Shown one piece after another: positions 7,078 to 9,928 of a DNA stretch of 9,928 bases. The translations under genes and the position numbers were made by a program. Source of the stretch: an uncultured Clostridium sp. (GTDB lineage: Bacteria; Bacillota; Clostridia; TANB77; CAG-508); assembly GCA_947568605.1 (NCBI GenBank), contig CANOPV010000020.1, positions 1-9,928 on the forward strand, in the 5' to 3' direction. Positions within the stretch are counted from its first letter, which is position 1; each line of letters begins with the position of its first letter. The notes beneath the pieces were generated by a model. It did no database searches. It had not been told where the DNA came from and saw nothing but the letters and a program-made list of their open reading frames with translations.

Positions 7078-7214
7078 TTTTCCTCCTTCTATCTATATTT
7101 TTTTGTTTTTTTATATTTTTATATTTTGCATTTATTTTTTATTAATACTTGTATTTTTTATTTTAAATGTCAAAAAATTCTTTTCTTCTACAATTTATTT
7201 TAATTTATACATTT

Positions 7215-7242
7215 ATTTTATATTTTTTTCAAAAAAAGTCAA
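7215..7242 (-). promoter_or_regulatory. Candidate sigma-A promoter for the pilus operon
   Basis: On the minus strand, TTGACT (7242-7237) and TAAAAT (7220-7215) are separated by 16 nt. They give a start near 7208 and a leader of about 130 nt before the PilM-PilN ATG. A second possible -35 (TTGACA, 7173-7168) lies closer, but its -10 (AAGTAT) is poor. In such AT-rich DNA, chance matches are common. Confidence 0.45.
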
Positions 7243-7268
7243 TACTATTAGAAGAATTATAATATAAA

Positions 7269-7301
7269 TGTAATATTTCTGTAATATTTTTGTAATGTTT
7301 T
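7269..7301. repeat. Three 11-bp direct repeats in the divergent control region
   Basis: TGTAATATTTC, TGTAATATTTT and TGTAATGTTTT follow one another at 7269, 7280 and 7291, exactly one helical turn apart. They lie between the pilus promoter and the dodecin gene, and the third repeat overlaps a possible -35 (TTGTAA) with TATAAT at 7311-7316. They look like a phased protein-binding site, but the AT-rich background weakens the case. Confidence 0.5.
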
Positions 7302-7347
7302 ATTTATTTTTATAATTTTGTATATTTTTTACTTATTTGGATATTAT
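7290..7347 (+). promoter_or_regulatory. Possible promoter(s) for the dodecin-spoVA genes
   Basis: Two weak candidates. One is TTGTAA (7290-7295) and TATAAT (7311-7316), a sigma-A-like pair with a short 15-nt spacer. The other is TGTATA (7319-7324) and TATTAT (7342-7347), 17 nt apart, which loosely resembles a forespore sigma-F/G arrangement. spoVA operons are known to be sigma-G driven in Bacillus, but neither match is good enough to choose. Confidence 0.25.
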
Positions 7348-7380
7348 ATATTTAAAATTTAAAAAATCGGAGGTATTAAA

Positions 7381-7599
7381 ATGTCTACTGAAAAACATAT
7401 TATCGTTACAGGTTCTTCTCAAAATTCTTGGAAAGATGCTATTGTTCAAACCATTACAGAAGCTTCTAAAACATTAGATTATATTTCTTCTGTAAAAATA
7501 TTAGATCAAAGAGCAAAAGTAAATGAAGATAAAATTACAGAGTATTTTGTAGATTTAGATTTGTCTTTTACTATTGATACTAATAGAAGTCAAAATTAA
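7381..7599 (+). CDS. Dodecin family protein
   Basis: A 72-aa protein with the dodecin pattern: an N-terminal strand (HIIVTGSSQNSWKDAI), one helix (AIVQTITEASKTLDYISSVKIL) and two further strands with DQRAKVNEDKITEYFVDLDLSF. The conserved SWxDA motif at about 16-20, the A..TL helix and the Q.R..V..DKI.EY.V.L...F strand are all present, and the length equals typical dodecins (65-75 aa). Dodecins form hollow dodecamers that bind flavins and, in some cases, CoA, buffering free flavin in the cytoplasm. The start has GGAGG 7 nt upstream. It is the first gene of the rightward group, 73 bp before spoVAC, so expression together with the spore genes is possible. What ligand it binds cannot be read from the sequence. 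Confidence 0.88.
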   Translation: MSTEKHIIVTGSSQNSWKDAIVQTITEASKTLDYISSVKILDQRAKVNEDKITEYFVDLDLSFTIDTNRSQN

Positions 7600-7672
7600 T
7601 AAAATTTACTTTGAAAGAAATAAAATATATTTTTATTACTATATGTAATTTTAAAGAAAGGATTGAAATTTT

Positions 7673-8137
7673 ATGGATAAAATTGAGAGTGTAAAGCAAT
7701 ATCAAGATTATGTTGAAAAAAAGTCTCCTAATTCTCCTATATTAAAAAATTGTTTTAATGCTTTTTGGGTTGGTGGTCTTATTTGTTGCATTGGTCAAAT
7801 TATATTAAATGTATGTAAATCAAGAGGATTAGATATTCAAATTTCTAGTACTATTGTTTCTATAATTTTAATTGGTCTTAGTGCATTTTTGACTGGTCTT
7901 AATATATTTAATAAGATTGGTAAATTTGCTGGTGCGGGTTCATTAATTCCTATTACAGGTTTTGCAAATTCTATTGTTTCTCCTGCTATGGAGTATAAGT
8001 CTGAGGGTTATGTTATGGGCGTTGGTGGAAAGATGTTTACTGTTGCAGGTCCTGTTTTGGTTTTTGGTATTTCTGCGTCTATAATTGTTGGTATTGTGTA
8101 TTTGATTTTCAATACACAATCGATTACGCTGGTTTAA
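7673..8137 (+). CDS. spoVAC: Stage V sporulation protein AC (SpoVAC), DPA channel subunit
   Basis: A 154-aa membrane protein; Bacillus SpoVAC is about 150 aa. Hydrophobic segments lie at about 30-48, 56-79, 85-103 and 122-146. Family signature stretches are present: the N-terminal YVEKKSPNSPILKNCFNAFWVGGLIC, the GKFAGAGSLIPITGFANSIVSPAMEY block and the GGKMFTVAGPVLVFG block. SpoVAC is a mechanosensitive-like channel component in the spore inner membrane that passes Ca-dipicolinate during sporulation and germination. Ribosome binding site AAAGGA lies about 10 nt before the ATG. Normally spoVAD follows immediately; here a 602-bp repeat-filled gap intervenes, so coupling between the two genes may be weakened. 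Confidence 0.96.
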   Translation: MDKIESVKQYQDYVEKKSPNSPILKNCFNAFWVGGLICCIGQIILNVCKSRGLDIQISSTIVSIILIGLSAFLTGLNIFNKIGKFAGAGSLIPITGFANSIVSPAMEYKSEGYVMGVGGKMFTVAGPVLVFGISASIIVGIVYLIFNTQSITLV

Positions 8138-8162
8138 ATTATTATTTTTTAATTAAAACTAA

Positions 8163-8265
8163 GCAATTCTTCGTTAAAATTATTTTTTTAATTCATTGGC
8201 TCCAATTTGCTTTGCAAACTTGTCGCATAATTTCATTAAAAAAATAATCTTTTAACTCGAATTGC
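8163..8265 (+). repeat. Repeat family C, copy 2: 103-bp imperfect palindrome
   Basis: GCAATTCTTCG at one end and CTCGAATTGC at the other are inverted repeats; the arms share TTATTTTTTTAAT cores. It is the inverted counterpart of 2986-3088, identical in length, with differences confined to 14 nt at the tip and a two-base swap. The tip carries TTTGCTTTGCAAA, a 5-bp stem with a 3-nt loop. It starts 25 bp after the spoVAC stop, so on RNA it would form a long 3' hairpin for that transcript and could act as a terminator or stabiliser. Confidence 0.88.
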
Positions 8266-8308
8266 TGTTTAGAAAAAGACAAATATTTTAATAAAGAAAC
8301 AATCGTAA

Positions 8309-8326
8309 TTTAGCAAAATTGCTAAA
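8309..8326. repeat. Small perfect hairpin between repeats C and B
   Basis: TTTAGCAA and TTGCTAAA with an AA loop form an 8-bp perfect stem, followed by AAAAT on the plus strand, so it is not a plus-strand terminator. It is flanked by AAATATTT on both sides (8281 and 8334), which can extend the fold. Role unknown. Confidence 0.55.
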
Positions 8327-8348
8327 AAATATAAATATTTTTAAGAAA

Positions 8349-8531
8349 TTTCTTCGAAGAACGGACGACACTCTCCGCCCCCTACATCGTAAAATTTAAT
8401 TATTCTATAATTTTGTTTAGGGCGAAATTCGGTCAAATCTCACGGGTAACCTTTCCGATTTCTCCCCTACATTAATAGGGTCTAGCCTTCGAAGAGCGGA
8501 CGAACAATGTTCGCCCCTACATTTCTCTACA
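8349..8531. repeat. Repeat family B, copy 2 (three CCCCTACAT-ending units)
   Basis: Same orientation as copy 1. It opens with the palindrome TTCTTCGAAGAA (8350-8361) followed by CGGACGA and a first unit ending CCCCTACAT (8379-8387). A middle unit (about 8419-8472, GGGCGAAATTCGG to CCCCTACAT) is absent from copy 1. The last unit repeats GGGTCTAGCC, then GCGGACGAACAATGTTCGCC followed by CCTACATTTCTCTACA (8478-8531). No coding capacity. Confidence 0.78.
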
Positions 8532-8565
8532 ATTTTAAAATACTTTTCTAGTTAGGAATATTTAA

Positions 8566-8668
8566 AGCGGAGCGTGAGGCGAAAATTATCTTTTTTTAAA
8601 TTTTAACGACGACCAGTAAAGCGTTTAAAATTTTAAAAAAATAATTTTAAGCCGAAGAAAGCGAAGCA
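8566..8668. repeat. Repeat family D: palindromic element with AT arms
   Basis: Arms at 8579-8606 (GCGAAAATTATC, then a T-run, then AAATTTTAA) and 8623-8652 (GTTTAAAATTTT, then an A-run, then TAATTTTAAGC) are imperfect inverted repeats around a 16-nt loop. The arms are flanked by GC-richer GCGGAGCGTGAGGC and GCCGAAGAAAGCGAAGC. The arm core resembles that of family C, so the two may be related. It lies about 70 bp before spoVAD. Confidence 0.65.
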
Positions 8669-8697
8669 TAGTAACTAATTATTTAAATAGTAACTAA
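8668..8697. repeat. 11-bp direct repeat upstream of spoVAD
   Basis: ATAGTAACTAA occurs at 8668-8678 and again at 8687-8697, between repeat D and the spoVAD ribosome binding site. It could be a footprint of repeat insertion or a regulator site; nothing else supports either reading. Confidence 0.4.
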
Positions 8698-8739
8698 AAT
8701 ATCATATTTTATAATAATTAAATCGAAAGGAATGATTTT

Positions 8740-9745
8740 ATGCAAAAAATTGGTTCTCAAACTATTAAATTTGATGCTCCTCCAACAATTTTAGATACTG
8801 CTTGTATTGTTGGACCAAAAGAAGCTGATGGTCCTCTTTCTAAATATTTTGATAAGTGCTTAGAAGATGAATTCTGGGGCGAAAAAACTTGGGAAAAGGC
8901 TGAAAGTAAAATTATTAGAGAAACTGTTAATTCTGTTATTGCTAAATCTGGTTTATCTAGTGATAAAATAGATTTTTGTTTTGCAGGTGATTTGCTTAAT
9001 CAGTGTATTTCTTCTAGTTTTGGGCTTAGAGAATCTAATATTCCATTTTTTCGGAATATTTGGAGCGTGTTCAACTTTTGTTGAAGCATTGTGTTTAGGT
9101 TCTGTATTTATTGACGGCGGAGGTGCAAATAATACTTTATGTGCTGCTTCTAGTCATTTTTGTAGTGCTGAAAAACAGTTTAGATTTCCTCTTGAATTAG
9201 GAAATCAAAGACCTCCAAGTGCACAATGGACTGTAACAGGTGCGGGTTCCGCAATTGTTTCTAAAAATGGTACTGGTCCTTTTATTACTCATATAACTCC
9301 TGGAAAAATTGTTGATATGGGTATAAAAGATGCAAATAATATGGGTGCTGCTATGGCTCCTGCGGCGTTAGATACTTTATTAACTCATTTTAAAGATACT
9401 GGTAGAAATCCAAGTTATTATGATGGTATTTTTACAGGTGATTTAGGTTACATTGGTAAAGAAATTTTAATAGAAATGGCTCAGACTGAGGGTTATAATA
9501 TAAAATCTAATTATAATGATTGTGGTGTTTTAATTTTTGATAAAGAAACACAAGATACTCATTCTGGTGGTAGCGGTTGTGCTTGTTGTGCTACTGTATT
9601 TTCTGGATTTTTATTTAATCAGTTAAAAACTAAAAAATTAAATAAAATTCTATTAATTGCAACTGGTGCTTTGACTAATTCTACTACTAATCAACAAGGC
9701 GAATCTATACCTGGTATTGCTCACGCTGTTAGTATTGAAGTTTAA
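8740..9745 (+). CDS. spoVAD: Stage V sporulation protein AD (SpoVAD), reading frame broken by a one-base excess
   Basis: SpoVAD is a thiolase-fold protein of the spore inner membrane that binds dipicolinic acid and works with SpoVAC. The first frame (8740-9084) gives MQKIGSQTIKFDAPPTILDTACIVGPKEADGP and continues to SNIPFF, then leaves the family and stops. The +1 frame from about 9053 continues with GIFGACSTFVEALCLG and runs through TGAGSAIVSK, ITPGKIVDMGIKD, NNMGAAMAPAA, FTGDLGYIG and HSGGSGCACCA to the stop at 9745. Joined at the T6 run (9046-9051) they make about 334 aa; Bacillus SpoVAD is about 338. All family blocks are present on both sides, so the break is a single base. This may be a sequencing or assembly error, a recent mutation or a frameshift site. 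AAGGA lies 8-10 nt before the ATG. Confidence 0.93.
9046..9054 (+). other. Frameshift point in spoVAD (T6 followed by CGG)
   Basis: In frame the bases read TTT TTT CGG. Removing one T restores IPFFGIFGAC, the expected SpoVAD sequence. CGG is an Arg codon I did not notice in frame elsewhere in the window's genes, which mostly use AGA and CGT. Confidence 0.85.
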
Positions 9746-9795
9746 ATTTGAAAAATAATCAGTATATTAAATTTTTTAAAATTTAGAGAACAAAA

Positions 9796-9810
9796 GTGGC
9801 TTAGAGCCAC
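9796..9810 (-). terminator. Weak candidate terminator hairpin, minus strand
   Basis: GTGGC and GCCAC with a 5-nt loop (TTAGA on the plus strand). On the minus strand the stem is followed by TTTTGTTCT, so it could end a leftward transcript entering from beyond the window. On the plus strand it is followed by CTAAAAT, which does not fit a terminator for spoVAD. The 5-bp stem is short. Confidence 0.3.
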
Positions 9811-9837
9811 CTAAAATACGACCCTAAATTTTTCAAA

Positions 9838-9870
9838 ATACAATTCGAGTTAAAGTATTATTTTTTTAAC
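9838..9870. repeat. Repeat family C, partial copy 3
   Basis: ATACAATTCGAGTTAAAG, then TATT and a T-run, matches the left arm of the 2986 copy for about 29 bases and then diverges into CATCTTATTTAATGAAATTCGAG, a second broken half-arm. It appears to be a truncated or rearranged C element. The rest of 9746-9928 holds no gene; the last bases (GCGGGCGAC) may begin another family B-like unit. Confidence 0.6.
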
Positions 9871-9928
9871 ATCTTATTTAATGAAATTCGAGCTAAATAT
9901 TTCAAAATTGCTTTTGCGGGCGACAACT

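Noticed and set aside
7004..7267. Plus-strand frame of 87 codons across the PilM-PilN start and the control region
   Set aside because: Phe/Ile-rich translation of AT-rich noncoding DNA, no ribosome binding site, and it covers the likely pilus promoter.
7078..7380. Riboswitch or structured leader upstream of the pilus operon
   Set aside because: The leader is almost entirely A and T with no conserved GC-rich stems or recognisable aptamer motif; the c-di-GMP riboswitch sometimes found before pilus genes in Clostridia is not visible.
8981..9745. The second spoVAD frame as a separate gene starting at ATG 8981
   Set aside because: The first part of that frame (before about 9053) is not SpoVAD-like, whereas the preceding frame is; the two fit together as one gene with a single-base break.
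1..9928. tRNA or rRNA genes
   Set aside because: No cloverleaf, GGTTCRANTCC-type T-loop or rRNA segments were seen on either strand.

Overview
The window comes from a strongly AT-rich, spore-forming, Gram-positive bacterium. Genes for the SpoVA dipicolinate channel, strong GGAGG-type ribosome binding sites, AT-ending codons and a monoderm-style type IV pilus operon all point to Clostridia, probably an uncultured or gut lineage. I cannot name the species from this sequence.

Left and middle (1-7077, minus strand): a type IV pilus gene cluster transcribed right to left. The order is a PilM-PilN fusion (actin-like ATPase joined to its inner-membrane partner), a PilO-like protein, a small PilP-like protein ending in an Asn/Thr-rich tail, a short major-type pilin, a prepilin peptidase, two minor prepilin-like proteins, and the PilB assembly ATPase, which runs off the left edge. 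The first two genes overlap by 4 bp. A strong hairpin plus T-run lies just after the pilin gene. About 400 bp of palindromic repeats separates the peptidase from the minor pilins. No PilC, PilT or secretin gene is inside the window.

Middle to right (7078-7380): a divergent AT-only-like control region between the pilus operon and the rightward genes. It holds a plausible sigma-A promoter for the pilus operon and three 11-bp direct repeats in helical phase.

Right (7381-9928, plus strand): a dodecin-family protein, then spoVAC, then about 600 bp of repeats, then spoVAD, which is broken by a one-base excess in a T6 run. No spoVAE follows before the window ends. SpoVAC and SpoVAD belong to the system that moves dipicolinic acid into the spore and releases it at germination.

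Noncoding DNA: the gaps at 2661-3073, 8138-8739 and 9746-9928 are a mosaic of at least four palindromic repeat families, called A-D here. The most notable is a 103-bp palindrome (C) present twice in opposite orientation, 5 kb apart. The two copies are nearly identical except for 14 nt at the tip, which differ in sequence but can form a small hairpin in both. One copy also supplies the last four codons and the stop of the prepilin peptidase.

Most interesting leads: the C palindrome with a structure-preserving tip, the spoVAD frameshift at TTT TTT CGG, the PilM-PilN fusion, and a prepilin peptidase that appears to lack its second catalytic aspartate.
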